A stretch of DNA of 64,000 nucleotides from Bartonella tamiae Th239 (GTDB taxonomy: Bacteria; Pseudomonadota; Alphaproteobacteria; Rhizobiales; Rhizobiaceae), in assembly GCF_000278275.1 (NCBI RefSeq), contig NZ_JH725147.1, positions 370,388 through 434,387 of the forward strand. Direction: 5' to 3'. The position numbers and the translations under genes were made by a program. Numbering within the stretch: the first letter of the stretch is position 1; each line of letters opens with the position of its first letter. The notes below the pieces were generated by a model that saw only the letters and a program-made list of their open reading frames with translations, was not told where the DNA came from and made no database searches. Positions 28,470 to 38,782 of the stretch are shown piece after piece.

Positions 28470-29375
28470 TTAGTTTTTGCTTTGTTTTCTGCGCCATTTA
28501 GAAGGTTGCAATTCAGCAACTAAAATACCGATAAGAATAAATAAGGCACCTAAAAGGGCTATCACAGGTAGGCGTTCACCTGCTATACGACCAAAAACAC
28601 CTGCCCATACAGGTTCTCCTGCATAAATAATGGTGGCACGTGTGGGAGAAACGGATTTTTGTGCCCAATTCATAGTGAATTGGATCAAAGCACTGGCAAT
28701 AGCAAGACTAAGACCTGCACTTAACCAAATCCATGAAAATTCAGGAATTCCTTCACCATTTAATGGCATAAAGGCAAAAGCCAATAAACCTGCACATAAA
28801 AGTTGTACTACAGTAACACGACGACTATCGACATGAGCTGCGTAAAAACCAATCAGCAATATTTCACCGGCAATAGCCACTGCACCTAGAAGTGTAAGAA
28901 CAACACCTGTGGAAAGACCTAAACCTTCAGCACCATGTCCTGAAATCAACATTAATCCTATAAAAGCCAAAGCAGCACCAATCCAACTGCTTAAACCAGG
29001 TGATTTTTTAAAAACGATCCATTGCAAGAGAGGAACCATAGGGACATAAACTGCGGTGATAAAGGCTGATTGTGTTGCTGTAATGGTTTGAAGACCTGCA
29101 GTTTGCAAACTATAACCAAGAAAAATAGCAATACCAATCATGGCACCTGCAATAATGTCGTTACGTGTGATATCCTTCATTTTGCGCCAAAACAAAACTG
29201 CACATAAAACTCCCGCAGAAACAAAGCGCAAACCAACGAAAAACAAAGGTCCACTATGGCGCATAGCCAAATGGATAATAAGAAAGGTTGCCCCCCAAAC
29301 AATCGTGATGATGATAAGAGACAATTCTTGTTTAGTAAACCAAAGATGTTTTTGCGGCGGCGCTTGTTCCATCAA
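28470..29375 (-). CDS. DMT-superfamily transporter (two EamA domains)
   Basis: 301 residues with ten hydrophobic segments arranged as two EamA repeats (about 20-145 and 160-290). Segments such as WGATFLIIHLAMRHSGPLFF and the second-repeat ATIIYAGEPVWAGVFGRIAGE are typical. Members export amino acids, drugs or metabolites; the substrate cannot be predicted. The C-terminus is short and basic (WRRKQSKN). The neighbouring HAD gene is on the same strand. Confidence 0.9.
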   Translation of the reverse strand: MMEQAPPQKHLWFTKQELSLIIITIVWGATFLIIHLAMRHSGPLFFVGLRFVSAGVLCAVLFWRKMKDITRNDIIAGAMIGIAIFLGYSLQTAGLQTITATQSAFITAVYVPMVPLLQWIVFKKSPGLSSWIGAALAFIGLMLISGHGAEGLGLSTGVVLTLLGAVAIAGEILLIGFYAAHVDSRRVTVVQLLCAGLLAFAFMPLNGEGIPEFSWIWLSAGLSLAIASALIQFTMNWAQKSVSPTRATIIYAGEPVWAGVFGRIAGERLPVIALLGALFILIGILVAELQPSKWRRKQSKN

Positions 29376-29446
29376 ATATTTTCCTATTTCGGTGCTTCAT
29401 TATCATAAACTTGAAGACATTTAGAAGCGAGAGCCTTTGTCTGGTG

Positions 29447-30193
29447 TCATTTAGCATAATTCATGTAGTTTTGCAGAAAAACAGCACTTGAGGGTGCACA
29501 ATAATCAACATAAAGTGGTAAATGATCGATTTTTGGAGTTGTTTTGGATGTCTGATCGCGAGATAAAGAGGTTTTCATAACAAAATTTGTTTCGTAGAAA
29601 CATGCTTTTTCATCAATGAGAACAGTGGTCATGCCTAAATTTTTGCTTATAGCAAGATTGGACATGTTGTCTTCCACCATGACTGTTTCACGTGGATCAA
29701 TGGCAAAATGGTTTAAAAAAAGTGCATAAGTTTCCGGAAAAGGCTTGGGCAATAAATTGGCAGCATTGATGTCAAATATTCCATCAAAAACATTATCAAG
29801 ACCAAGATGCGCTAGACTTCGCAAAGCATGCCCATGATCCCCATTCGTAAAAACATATTTACGTGCCGAAATGTTTAACAGAGCCTCATGGAGAATCTTG
29901 TCATGCTTTAATACAGAATAATCAAGAGTATGGACGTCATGAAGATACTCAGCGACATTGACCCCATGATTTTTGCGCAAACCATTAAGAGCGCCGCCAT
30001 AATCATTACGAAATAAGCGACGTAATTTTGCGACTTCCTCATCATTGGAAAGTTTTAAATGCTTTTTAATATAAGCACTAATGCGTTGATCAATTTCTTT
30101 CGAAAGACCTGTACTGCGTGCATAAAGCGTGTCATCCAGATCAAAAACCCAGACTTTTGCATTGTATAGTTGAGTTATAATTTCTTTCTTCAT
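29447..30193 (-). CDS. HAD-family pyrimidine 5'-nucleotidase
   Basis: 248 residues. The HAD motifs are I FDLDDTLYAR (about 17-26), II YVFTNGDHGHA and IV MVEDNMSNLAIS. The inserted cap domain fits the pyrimidine 5'-nucleotidase/COG1011 group, which removes phosphate from UMP/CMP or damaged nucleotides. It lies about 210 bp downstream of argB on the same strand, a pairing I know from related alphaproteobacteria. Confidence 0.88.
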   Translation of the reverse strand: MKKEIITQLYNAKVWVFDLDDTLYARSTGLSKEIDQRISAYIKKHLKLSNDEEVAKLRRLFRNDYGGALNGLRKNHGVNVAEYLHDVHTLDYSVLKHDKILHEALLNISARKYVFTNGDHGHALRSLAHLGLDNVFDGIFDINAANLLPKPFPETYALFLNHFAIDPRETVMVEDNMSNLAISKNLGMTTVLIDEKACFYETNFVMKTSLSRDQTSKTTPKIDHLPLYVDYCAPSSAVFLQNYMNYAK

Positions 30194-30405
30194 TGAAGAT
30201 GCTTTACGTATTCTATTTATTTTTTCTTTTGCCGCTTTATCAAATTTTCATCATAAAAAGATTATAAATCATTAAAAATAAGCTTGCAATTATAAGTCAG
30301 AGGCACGAAAATCTTAATTGTATTAAAACACAATGAAAACAAATTTTTAACATCATGTGACGACGATTGTCGTTTCGGGTTTAATACATTGCGCGTATTG
30401 ATATC

Positions 30406-31332
30406 TTATGGCACAAGTAATGTACCAGCACCTCTTTCAGTAAAAAGTTCTAACAACACAGAATGGGCTGTTTTGCCATTTAAAATAACCACACCTTCCA
30501 CGCCGCGTTGGATCGCTTGAATACAGGTTTCAACCTTTGGAATCATTCCGCCTGAAATAACTCCTTGTTGAATAAGTTTTTGTGCATCAGTGACGGTGAG
30601 CTGTTTTATTAAAGCGCCTTTTTGATCCAAAACACCTGCGACATCGGTTAAAAAAAGCAATCGCTTAGCGGCTAAAGCACCAGCAATGGCACCAGCAAAC
30701 GTATCAGCATTGATATTATAAGTTTTTCCATCGCGTCCGGGAGCCACGGGTGCGATAACAGGGATCATTTCGGAACGTGCCAAAAGATCAAGCAAAGTGC
30801 GATCAACGTCTACAGGTTCACCGACGTAACCAAGATCAAGGATACGTTCAATATGAGAATCAGGATCAATGATTGTTTTGCGTGCTTTTTCAGCAAAAAC
30901 CATATTACCGTCTTTGCCACAAAGGCCAATTGCCCATTCTCCTTCGGCATTGATCATTGCGACAATTTCTTTATTGATGGATCCTGCTAAAACCATTTCC
31001 ACCACTTCGACTGTTTTTTCGTCTGTTACGCGAAGTCCACCTTCAAATTTTGATTCAATGCCCATTTTTTGCAAGGCTTTAGCAATTTGTGGACCACCAC
31101 CATGCACAACAATGGGATTAATGCCAGATTGCTTAATGAGAGCAATATCACGGGCAAAAGCTCGTCCAAGCTCCATATCGCCCATAGCATGGCCACCATA
31201 TTTAACAACGACCGTTTTATTTTCATATTTTTGCATATAGGGCAGAGCCGCTGATAATAAAGCTGCCTGCTTTTCAGCAAGATCGGCCGCAGCCGTAATT
31301 TCAGCATGTTCTAATGTCTGCTCTTTCATCAA
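30406..31332 (-). CDS. argB: Acetylglutamate kinase ArgB
   Basis: 308 residues; second step of arginine biosynthesis, phosphorylating N-acetyl-L-glutamate. [12 protein letters not shown] is the ATP phosphate-binding segment, VHGGGPQI the glycine-rich loop, and [11 protein letters not shown] the acetylglutamate site with its conserved lysine. The N-terminal helix (about 10-35) fits the arginine-sensitive hexameric type. The usual upstream GTPase gene engB is not present here. Confidence 0.96.
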   Translation of the reverse strand: MMKEQTLEHAEITAAADLAEKQAALLSAALPYMQKYENKTVVVKYGGHAMGDMELGRAFARDIALIKQSGINPIVVHGGGPQIAKALQKMGIESKFEGGLRVTDEKTVEVVEMVLAGSINKEIVAMINAEGEWAIGLCGKDGNMVFAEKARKTIIDPDSHIERILDLGYVGEPVDVDRTLLDLLARSEMIPVIAPVAPGRDGKTYNINADTFAGAIAGALAAKRLLFLTDVAGVLDQKGALIKQLTVTDAQKLIQQGVISGGMIPKVETCIQAIQRGVEGVVILNGKTAHSVLLELFTERGAGTLLVP

Positions 31333-31795
31333 CGGATCTCCTCAAATATGCTTATCATCTTTTACTGCAACTTATGCTTTATGAAAACAGCTTTATGCGA
31401 TTATTTATTTTTCGCTTTTTGACCCTTTAAAGCTTAATTTTCTAAAACGAACATATGATAGGATTATGTGGTGATAAAAGGCTTATAAATTTGCAAATTT
31501 TATGAAGATGAGACAAATTTTTTTATCGGTGTGCATCTATAAAAATAATGATGAAAGTCTTCGATTCAAAACCACTTTATTTAACAAAAGCAGTGTGATT
31601 TGACGCCGTATAATAAAATGGTTTTTTGCTTTATTTAGTGTTTTAAAAATTCAAAGATATTTTTAAAGCTGTTCACGCAGTCTTGAAAAGTAAAAGCAAG
31701 ATTGTAGCTTTTCTTCACCAAGACGTGAAAATAATACTCTTAAAACTTGTTATCATGCGCTACCGAATGAAAGGTTCATTTGTGGGAGTTATAAA
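31333..31795. other. Divergent spacer argB / bicupin
   Basis: 463 bp. A GGGAG ribosome site for the bicupin lies at its end. No other feature recognised. Confidence 0.45.
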
Positions 31796-33028
31796 ATGGT
31801 TGAAAAAACAAGAAGAGATTTCTTTACTACCGCGGGGCTTGCCTTTGCAGGTTCTGTTGCATTGGCAAATGGTGCATTTGCTGAAACCCGCCCTGAAAGG
31901 CCTAATATTAGCAGAGCTGCTGGCATTGGTGGTGATGATCCGGGTTCCCATGATCCATTGCGCGATAGAGAAAATCCTGATTTATTAAACCCACCTGCTA
32001 CTGATTCAGGCACATTGCCTAATTTAAAATTTTCATTTTCTGATGCGCATGTACGCCAACAATCAGGCGGTTGGACACGTCAGGTTACTCATCGTGAACT
32101 TGGTATCGCTACAACCATTGCTGGCGTTGATATGCGTTTGAATAGTGCGGGTATTCGCGAACTACATTGGCATAAGGAAGCGGAATGGTCAGTTATGACA
32201 TACGGACGCGCGCGTATAACTATGATTGATCCACAAGGGCGCTGGTTTGTCAAAGTGGTTGAACAGGGTGATTTATGGTATTTCCCAGCAGGTTACCCCC
32301 ATTCCATTCAAGGATTGGGCCCTGATGGATGTGAATTTCTATTGGCTTTTGATGATGGGGATTTTGATGAAGACAGTACGTTTTTGCTCAGCGATTGGTT
32401 CAAACATGTACCACCTGAAGTTTTGGCAAAAAATTTTGGCGTCAGCATTGATGATATTCGTCCAACGCCCTCTCCCGATGAAGAATATATTTTTGCAGGT
32501 ACTGATGTTGATGAAAAAGCTCCGTTAACTTTTACACGAGAGAAAACGCCGTTTGAATATTCTTATCAATTATTGGAAGAAGAACCGATTCAAATAGATG
32601 GTGGTCGTATTTGGATTGCTGATTCACACAATTTTAAAGTTGCAAAAACAATTGCTGCTGCTCTTGTTGAGCTCGAACCCGGTGCGATGCGTGAACTGCA
32701 TTGGCATCCTAATAACGATGAATGGCAGTATTATTTGCAAGGCGAAGGTCGCATGGGTGTTTTTGCTGCAAAAGGTCAGGCACGAACTTTTGATTTTAGA
32801 GCGGGTGATGTGGGATATGTTCCTTTCGCTATGGGGCATTATGTTCAAAATACGGGTGATAAGCCTTTGCGTTTTTTTGAATTGTTTAAAAGTGATTATT
32901 ATGCAGATGTTTCACTCAAACAGTGGTTGGCATTAACACCACAGCAATTGGTTCAAGATCATCTTAAACTTGGTCCCAACTTTATGGACACACTGAAAGA
33001 CGAAGATAAAACTCCTATCGTTAAATAA
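31796..33028 (+). CDS. Tat-exported bicupin, oxalate decarboxylase family
   Basis: 410 residues. The N-terminus carries a twin-arginine signal (KTRRDFF, then a hydrophobic stretch ending ANGAFA). Two cupin domains follow, each with a metal site: ELHWHKEAEWSVMTYG with YPHSIQG, and ELHWHPNNDEWQYYLQG with MGHYVQN. The lid segment DFDEDSTFLLSDW aligns with the B. subtilis OxdC SENST loop and keeps the catalytic glutamate, which favours Mn-dependent decarboxylation of oxalate to formate and CO2 over oxidation. It is expected in the periplasm. GGGAG precedes the ATG. Confidence 0.9.
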   Translation: MVEKTRRDFFTTAGLAFAGSVALANGAFAETRPERPNISRAAGIGGDDPGSHDPLRDRENPDLLNPPATDSGTLPNLKFSFSDAHVRQQSGGWTRQVTHRELGIATTIAGVDMRLNSAGIRELHWHKEAEWSVMTYGRARITMIDPQGRWFVKVVEQGDLWYFPAGYPHSIQGLGPDGCEFLLAFDDGDFDEDSTFLLSDWFKHVPPEVLAKNFGVSIDDIRPTPSPDEEYIFAGTDVDEKAPLTFTREKTPFEYSYQLLEEEPIQIDGGRIWIADSHNFKVAKTIAAALVELEPGAMRELHWHPNNDEWQYYLQGEGRMGVFAAKGQARTFDFRAGDVGYVPFAMGHYVQNTGDKPLRFFELFKSDYYADVSLKQWLALTPQQLVQDHLKLGPNFMDTLKDEDKTPIVK

Positions 33029-33177
33029 AATAACTGTTATGACACTGTCGGAAAAAGCATGAGCTAATTTTCGACAGTTTCTTTAAAGTGTTGTTTTGAT
33101 ATAAATATTTTTTTAAATAACTTTAAATATTTGTATATTATATGTTTTAGCGGTTATAGTCTTCATAATAAATATAA

Positions 33178-34392
33178 TTATTGTGCAAGGCGTGCAATCA
33201 CATGGTCAAGCACAATGCGCCCTTTAGGAGTGGCGCGAAGATGCGCATTTCCAACAGCTTCAATGAGCCCCTCATCCGTTAATTTTTGTATTCGATCTCT
33301 TTGTAAAGCAGGTGCCCCCAAAGCTTCATAACGGGAAAGATCAAGCCCTTCATAAAGACGAAGCCCCATAAGCAGCATTTCATCTGATTGCTGAAGTAAT
33401 GTTAAAGATTCAGTTTCAACGATTCCATGTCCTTGGTTTTCAACGTGATTGAGCCATGTTTCAGGGTGTTTTTCTGTTATGGTTACAAGACGTTTTCTTG
33501 TTTGATTGAGTGAAGCAGTGGTCATGACTTCACTTTGAGGAATGAAGCGTCCATGAGCTCCAGGCCCTACACCAACATATTCATGATAGCGCCAATAAAG
33601 AAGATTATGACGTGAATGCGCACCATACGCCGCATGATTAGAAATTTCATAAGCAGGCAAACCGTTTAAAGCCGTTACTTCTTGGGTAAGAGCGTAAAGG
33701 TCCGCGGCAAGTTCTGCTTCGGGCATGATGAGTTTTCCATTTTCAAAAAGACGATGAAAAATCGTACCTTCCTCAATTGTAAGTTGATAAAGCGACAAAT
33801 GATCGGCAGCAAGATCAATCGCACGTAAAAGTTCATTTTTCCAATTTGATAAGGATTGATGAGGTCGAGCATAAATCAAATCAAAGGATAGTCGAGGGAA
33901 AATTTGCCGCGCAAGTTTTATCGCATAAAGTGCTTGTTGGACATTATGCAAACGTCCTAATTTTTTTAATGAATCATCATCTAAAGCTTGTACGCCAAGA
34001 GATAAACGGTTGACACCTGCGGCCCGATATCCATGAAAGCGATCTGCTTCTACACTTGATGGATTGGCTTCCATGGTGATTTCAGCATCATTTTCTAAGG
34101 GCCAAAAATGATCAATTGTTTTTAAAATAGCATCAAGAGTGTGCGGCTCCATTAATGAAGGTGTGCCGCCACCAAAAAAAACAGATGTTACACGGCGACG
34201 CCCTGTTTTTTCATACATATGCGCAATTTCTCGGCGAAACCCTTCCACAAAGCGCGGTTGATCCACACCTTGCATACGCACATGGGAATTAAAATCACAA
34301 TAAGGGCATTTGGCCGCGCAAAATGGCCAATGCACATAAACACCAAAAGGTTCTTCTAAAAGGGGGTCATCGCTAAAGGATTCTGATTTCAA
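33178..34392 (-). CDS. hemW: Haem chaperone HemW (radical-SAM, CPO-like)
   Basis: 404 residues. The CxxxCxxC cluster is FCAAKCPYCDFNSH (Cys25, 29, 32). The position where oxygen-independent coproporphyrinogen oxidase HemN has a fourth cysteine is Phe, the mark of HemW. FFGGGTPSLME and the HemN C-terminal domain follow. HemW is thought to insert haem into membrane proteins. It is downstream of rdgB on the same strand, part of the rph-rdgB-hemW series. Confidence 0.94.
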   Translation of the reverse strand: MKSESFSDDPLLEEPFGVYVHWPFCAAKCPYCDFNSHVRMQGVDQPRFVEGFRREIAHMYEKTGRRRVTSVFFGGGTPSLMEPHTLDAILKTIDHFWPLENDAEITMEANPSSVEADRFHGYRAAGVNRLSLGVQALDDDSLKKLGRLHNVQQALYAIKLARQIFPRLSFDLIYARPHQSLSNWKNELLRAIDLAADHLSLYQLTIEEGTIFHRLFENGKLIMPEAELAADLYALTQEVTALNGLPAYEISNHAAYGAHSRHNLLYWRYHEYVGVGPGAHGRFIPQSEVMTTASLNQTRKRLVTITEKHPETWLNHVENQGHGIVETESLTLLQQSDEMLLMGLRLYEGLDLSRYEALGAPALQRDRIQKLTDEGLIEAVGNAHLRATPKGRIVLDHVIARLAQ

Positions 34393-34493
34393 AAAGTCAG
34401 CTCCAAAATTGAGGCTTAAAAATATATCATCGCAAAGGTTAGATCATATATTAAACTGACCTTAAGGTGATAAAGTTTTGAGTAATATAGTAT

Positions 34494-35141
34494 TTATGTC
34501 TTTGCCAAAAGAGTTTCTGCAAAAAGTTTAAACGCACGGGCTCTATGTGAAAGTGCCTGTTTATCGCCAGGTTTCCAACTATGTTTTTCTTCAGCACTCA
34601 TTTCACCAAATGTTTTTTGATAACCTTTAGGTAAAAACATCGGGTCAAAACCAAAACCGTCTTGCCCTAAAGGAGGCCAAACCATTGTGCCTTCAACTTC
34701 ACCGCGGAAATATTCTGCATGCCCATCAGGCCATGCAAGACATAAAACACTGATAAAACGTCCACCGCGTTGGTTTGCTTTAATGGCACCACGCGCGCGC
34801 ATTTCATCTTCAACTTTTTGCATAGCTTTCACAAAATCTCGATGACCATCTGCTTGTGTAGCCCAATCCGCTGTATAAACACCTGGTGCCCCATCAAGTG
34901 CATCAACGCACAAGCCAGAGTCATCAGAAAGAGCAGGTAACTCCGTCAATTGTGCTGCGCTTAAAGCCTTAATATAAGCATTTTCTTCAAAAGTGGTGCC
35001 TGTCTCTTCAGGTTCAGCTAAGCCTAATGCGCCAGCTGATTGTGTTTTAAAACCAAACGGAGCAATAAGATCGGCGATTTCACGCAATTTTCCATCATTG
35101 TGCGTTGCAACGATTAAATCTCTTCCACTCAATATTCTCAT
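34494..35141 (-). CDS. rdgB: XTP/dITP diphosphatase RdgB (HAM1)
   Basis: 215 residues. It hydrolyses non-canonical purine nucleotides (ITP, XTP) to monophosphates. Motifs are [11 protein letters not shown] at the N-terminus, [20 protein letters not shown] and the C-terminal [10 protein letters not shown]. Normally it directly follows rph; here an IS5-family element (35382-36227) is inserted between them, so a separate promoter, perhaps in the 240-bp stretch upstream, must be used. Confidence 0.95.
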   Translation of the reverse strand: MRILSGRDLIVATHNDGKLREIADLIAPFGFKTQSAGALGLAEPEETGTTFEENAYIKALSAAQLTELPALSDDSGLCVDALDGAPGVYTADWATQADGHRDFVKAMQKVEDEMRARGAIKANQRGGRFISVLCLAWPDGHAEYFRGEVEGTMVWPPLGQDGFGFDPMFLPKGYQKTFGEMSAEEKHSWKPGDKQALSHRARAFKLFAETLLAKT

Positions 35142-35381
35142 TTTTAATCCTTCACCATTCTTGTAAGGTTAGATTGATTATCGCTTAGAGAAAGATTTTT
35201 TATTTCAAATTATGAATTTAAAAAATGTTTAAAAAGGGCGATGATGCATCTCATTATTGCATTAGCGGATTTCGATAAAAGATCATAGTGCAATTGCGAT
35301 AATTGAAAAATCATATTTGCATATTTCGAAAAAATACGAAAATTCTAATCATAAATTATCGTATAATTGTCTTATGATCTA

Positions 35382-36227
35382 GTTTCAGGATCTATAAATT
35401 TGATAGAGTCCATTTTTGGTGGTTTGTGTTTCATTGGTTCGAGGGAGGATTGACCAATGAATGATTTAGTTTTGTTGAGCGAAAATCAGATGGCACGGAT
35501 ATCACCCTTTTCCAACTTTCTCACGGAGTTTTTCGTGTTGATAACCAGTGTGGTGACAGCAGTATTGTCTATGTCATTAAGCATGGTCTGCAATGCAAAG
35601 ATGCACCTGTTGGCTATGGTCGGCATAAAACACTCTATAAACGTTTTATCCGCTGGAGCCGAATGGGTGTGTTTGACCGCATCTTTACAGCCCTTGCTGG
35701 GCAAGACCCAAAGCCTCAACGTATCACGATTGATGCCACACATCTCAAGGCACACCGCACGGCAGCACGCCTCTTAAAAAGGGGATGTTCCCCGCCACAT
35801 CGGGCGCACGAAAGGTAGCTTGAGCTCAAAACGGCATACAGTCTGCAATCAAGATAGAAAGCCCATATGCCGGCTTTGATCAGAAGGACAGATGAGTGAC
35901 TATAAGGGTGCCGCTCTTCTGTTGCCGGTTCTGCCAGATACACACGAACTCGTAATCGACCGGGGTTATGATGCAGACTGATTCCGTCAGGCATTGTTTG
36001 ACAGAAACATCAACGCCTGTATTCCTCCAAGAAAGGGAAGGAACACGCATATCCACTTTGAAAGACACCTCTATAGGTACCGCCATAAGATTGAGAAGCT
36101 ATTGGCAAAATTTAAGGACTGGCGTTGCATTGCAACACACTATGACCGATGCGCACATACATTCTTCTCGGCTATTTGCATCGCCGCTACCCTCATCTTC
36201 TATCTTAATGAGAATGTGTCATGAGCC
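35382..36227 (+). mobile_element. IS5-family (IS427-like) insertion sequence, inactive copy A
   Basis: 846 bp with imperfect terminal repeats (GTTTCAGGATCT at the left, GGCTCATGACAC read inward from the right) and TA on both sides, as expected for this group. The transposase reading frame (from ATG 35458) is broken early by a frameshift near 35515, again past 35800, and by TGG to TGA in YDADWF. The DDE regions IDATHLKAH, IDRGYDAD and HKIEKLLAKFKDW are recognisable. It separates rph from rdgB. Confidence 0.88.
35458..36212 (+). pseudogene. IS5-family transposase remnant (copy A)
   Basis: Starts MNDLVLLSENQMARISPF, then shifts frame; the middle is readable in another frame (CKDAPVGYGRHKTLYKRF) and the end in a third. 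Three lesions in all. Transposition would need an enzyme supplied elsewhere. Confidence 0.85.
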
Positions 36228-36394
36228 TAGCAGTTTAACGCTTACAATGATGATTGTTTTTACAATAGTATATAGATTGAGCGTATGAATGTTATTTCAA
36301 AGCTTTTAATGAGATTTTTGTTTTAGATCATATGATTAGGCTTTAAAAAGAGTGATCGGTTTTTAGTAAATGATAATGAAGCTTTATGCCAATT

Positions 36395-36433
36395 TATATA
36401 AAAGAAAAGGCATGAATTTTGAAAATCCATGCC
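36395..36433 (-). terminator. Terminator of rph
   Basis: On the minus strand GGCATG (36428-36433) pairs with CATGCC (36409-36414), with an inner ATTTT/AAAAT stem, followed by TTTTCTTTT. It ends 40 bp downstream of the rph stop. Confidence 0.7.
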
Positions 36434-36473
36434 GTCTCTTATAAAAATATAAAGATTTATAATGCTTTGTATT

Positions 36474-37193
36474 TTAAGCGCTAACGGCCTTTTTTTGCAA
36501 TGCAACCAAATCGTGAATGCCTCCTTTTGCAAGCTCCATTAAGGTGGAGAATTCTTCAAGGCTGAATGGTTTGTCTTCCGCAGTGCCTTGAATTTCTACA
36601 ATGCCCCCGCGTCCTGTCATAACAAAATTAGCATCTGTTTGGGCGTTGGAATCTTCTGCATAATCAAGATCAAGAACTGGTACATTATTAAAAATACCAC
36701 AAGATACTGCAGCAACATGATCTTTAAGGACTTTATCGCGTAAAACGATTTGGCGTTCTTGCATCCAAGACAGACAATCATAAAGCGCAACCCATGCCCC
36801 TGTAATAGAGGCTGTGCGTGTACCGCCATCTGCTTGGATGACATCACAGTCTACAGTGATTTGCATTTCGCCTAAAGCTTTTAAATCTACGACAGCGCGA
36901 AGTGAACGGCTAATAAGACGTTGAATTTCCATTGTACGTCCCCCCTGTTTACCTGAAGACGCTTCACGGCGCATACGCTCACCTGTTGATCGTGGTAGCA
37001 TACCATATTCAGCCGTAATCCATCCTTTGCCTGAATTGCGAATCCAACCCGGCACACGTTCTTCAAGGCTTGCTGTGCATAAAACATGTGTGTCGCCAAA
37101 TTTTATCAAACACGATCCCTCGGCATGTTTGCTTACATGACGTTCAAAAGAGACTGGGCGTATTTGATTATCAGTGCGTTTGGATGGACGCAT
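36474..37193 (-). CDS. rph: Ribonuclease PH
   Basis: 239 residues from ATG 37193 ([17 protein letters not shown], the family's start). A phosphorolytic 3'-to-5' exonuclease that trims tRNA 3' ends. Conserved blocks are [29 protein letters not shown] (substrate), [20 protein letters not shown] and [15 protein letters not shown]. It is divergent from hrcA, and its operon partner rdgB is now separated by an IS. Confidence 0.96.
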   Translation of the reverse strand: MRPSKRTDNQIRPVSFERHVSKHAEGSCLIKFGDTHVLCTASLEERVPGWIRNSGKGWITAEYGMLPRSTGERMRREASSGKQGGRTMEIQRLISRSLRAVVDLKALGEMQITVDCDVIQADGGTRTASITGAWVALYDCLSWMQERQIVLRDKVLKDHVAAVSCGIFNNVPVLDLDYAEDSNAQTDANFVMTGRGGIVEIQGTAEDKPFSLEEFSTLMELAKGGIHDLVALQKKAVSA

Positions 37194-37486
37194 AAAATTT
37201 CCTTTCTTTCTCATATCTACTCATAATAGTAGGTTCACACTGTGTCTATGAATACTTCATTGAAATATTTTATATCATTTTATAAGTTTGTTTTTAAATA
37301 AAACAAAAAAATTATATTAACTTATGGCTGATGATGCATCCGTCCTATAGTGATATGGGATTACATGTCAAATAGACGGTTTTTCTTTTTAAGTTCTTTT
37401 AGCACTTATTTTTATTATTGCACCATTTGACGATACATTATCAAAACATATATAAAGATAGATATAAATTTAAATGTGATAATGAC

Positions 37487-38557
37487 ATGACACATAGAGC
37501 ATTGACTGATGATTTGTTAAGTCTTGATGAACGTTCGCGCGATATTTTTCGCCATATTGTCGAAACATATCTTCTCGAAGGTGAACCCGTTGGTTCGCGC
37601 AATTTGTCGCGTCAATTGCCGCAGTCTTTATCCCCAGCAACCATCCGCAATGTTATGAGCGATTTAGAAAATTTAGGTTTAATTTATTCTCCTCATATCT
37701 CAGCAGGTCGGTTGCCTACCCATTCAGGCTTACGGTTTTTTGTCGATGCTTTCATGGAAGGCGGAAATTTAGGCCAAGAAGAACGTAAAAATATTGAAGC
37801 ACAAGTCGAAGAAGCAGGACAGGCTCAATCGGTGGAGCAATTTTTAACAGATGCAAGCCAGATATTATCAGGCCTTTCTCAAGGCGCAGGCCTTGTTTTG
37901 ACGACAAAAAGCGAAGGCACGTTAAAACATATTGAATTTGTCCGTCTTGACCCAGAACGTGCTTTAGCGGTTATGGTGAGTCAAAATGGTGCGGTTGAAA
38001 ATCGTATTATAGATTTGCCTAAAAATGTCACTCATGCTCAATTAACTGAGGCGACTAACTTTCTTAATGCCCATATTCAAGGCCGTACTTTGAGTGAAGC
38101 ACGTGCAGAAATTACCCGTTTGCGTGCGGAAACAAAAGCCGCACTTGATGTTTTATCGCAACATTTAGTAGACACTGGTTTAGCGATATGGGGTGGCGAA
38201 GGTGAAGGACAAAAAACACAACTGATCGTGCGTGGGCGTTCTAATCTTTTGAATTCAGTCAATGCAATTGAAGATATTGAACGATTACGTCATTTATTTG
38301 ATGATCTGGAGACGCGCGACAGTATGGTGCAATTGCTTGATCTTGCAGAAGAAGGTTCAGGCGTTCGGATTTTTATTGGATCTGAAAATAAGCTTTTTTC
38401 TCTATCAGGTTCATCTCTTGTAGTTGCTCCTTATCACAATAGTGAACAACGCGTGATTGGTGCATTAGGTGTTATTGGTCCAACACGGCTTAATTATGCA
38501 CGTATCGTGCCAATGGTTGATTATACTGCACAACGTGTGTCACGTCTTTTAAAATAA
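37487..38557 (+). CDS. hrcA: Heat-inducible transcription repressor HrcA
   Basis: 356 residues from ATG 37487 (MTHRALTDDLLSLDERSRDIF). A 23-codon in-frame extension upstream is probably not translated. The N-terminal winged-helix domain (about 10-85, with LPQSLSPATIRNVMSDLENLG) binds CIRCE operators; the remainder is the IDD and GAF-like dimerisation region. It represses chaperone genes, with GroEL as modulator. No clear CIRCE is seen upstream of hrcA itself. grpE, which often follows, is 5.6 kb away. Confidence 0.94.
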   Translation: MTHRALTDDLLSLDERSRDIFRHIVETYLLEGEPVGSRNLSRQLPQSLSPATIRNVMSDLENLGLIYSPHISAGRLPTHSGLRFFVDAFMEGGNLGQEERKNIEAQVEEAGQAQSVEQFLTDASQILSGLSQGAGLVLTTKSEGTLKHIEFVRLDPERALAVMVSQNGAVENRIIDLPKNVTHAQLTEATNFLNAHIQGRTLSEARAEITRLRAETKAALDVLSQHLVDTGLAIWGGEGEGQKTQLIVRGRSNLLNSVNAIEDIERLRHLFDDLETRDSMVQLLDLAEEGSGVRIFIGSENKLFSLSGSSLVVAPYHNSEQRVIGALGVIGPTRLNYARIVPMVDYTAQRVSRLLK

Positions 38558-38782
38558 AGCATTTTAAACTTTAAAAATAAATTAGATAAGGATTAAAGTG
38601 TTAAGAATATTTTATAAAAATTTATAGCATACTATTAAAAGACGATGCTTGTGACTTATTTTAGCAACCATGATCAATAGCATGTTTAAAATGGTATCTT
38701 TTGGAAAGGTGACAATTTCTCTTTCCTCAGTTTTAAATTTTTCATGGTTTTACCATAAGACTGTGAAAATCTGTTTTGAAGA

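Noticed and set aside
35716-36086. Minus-strand ORFs inside IS copies (also at 50437-50807)
   Set aside because: Reverse-frame shadows of the decayed transposase; no ribosome site and no family.
37380-37486. CIRCE operator before hrcA
   Set aside because: A TTAGCACTT half-site occurs near 37399 but there is no GAGTGCTAA partner at the right distance.
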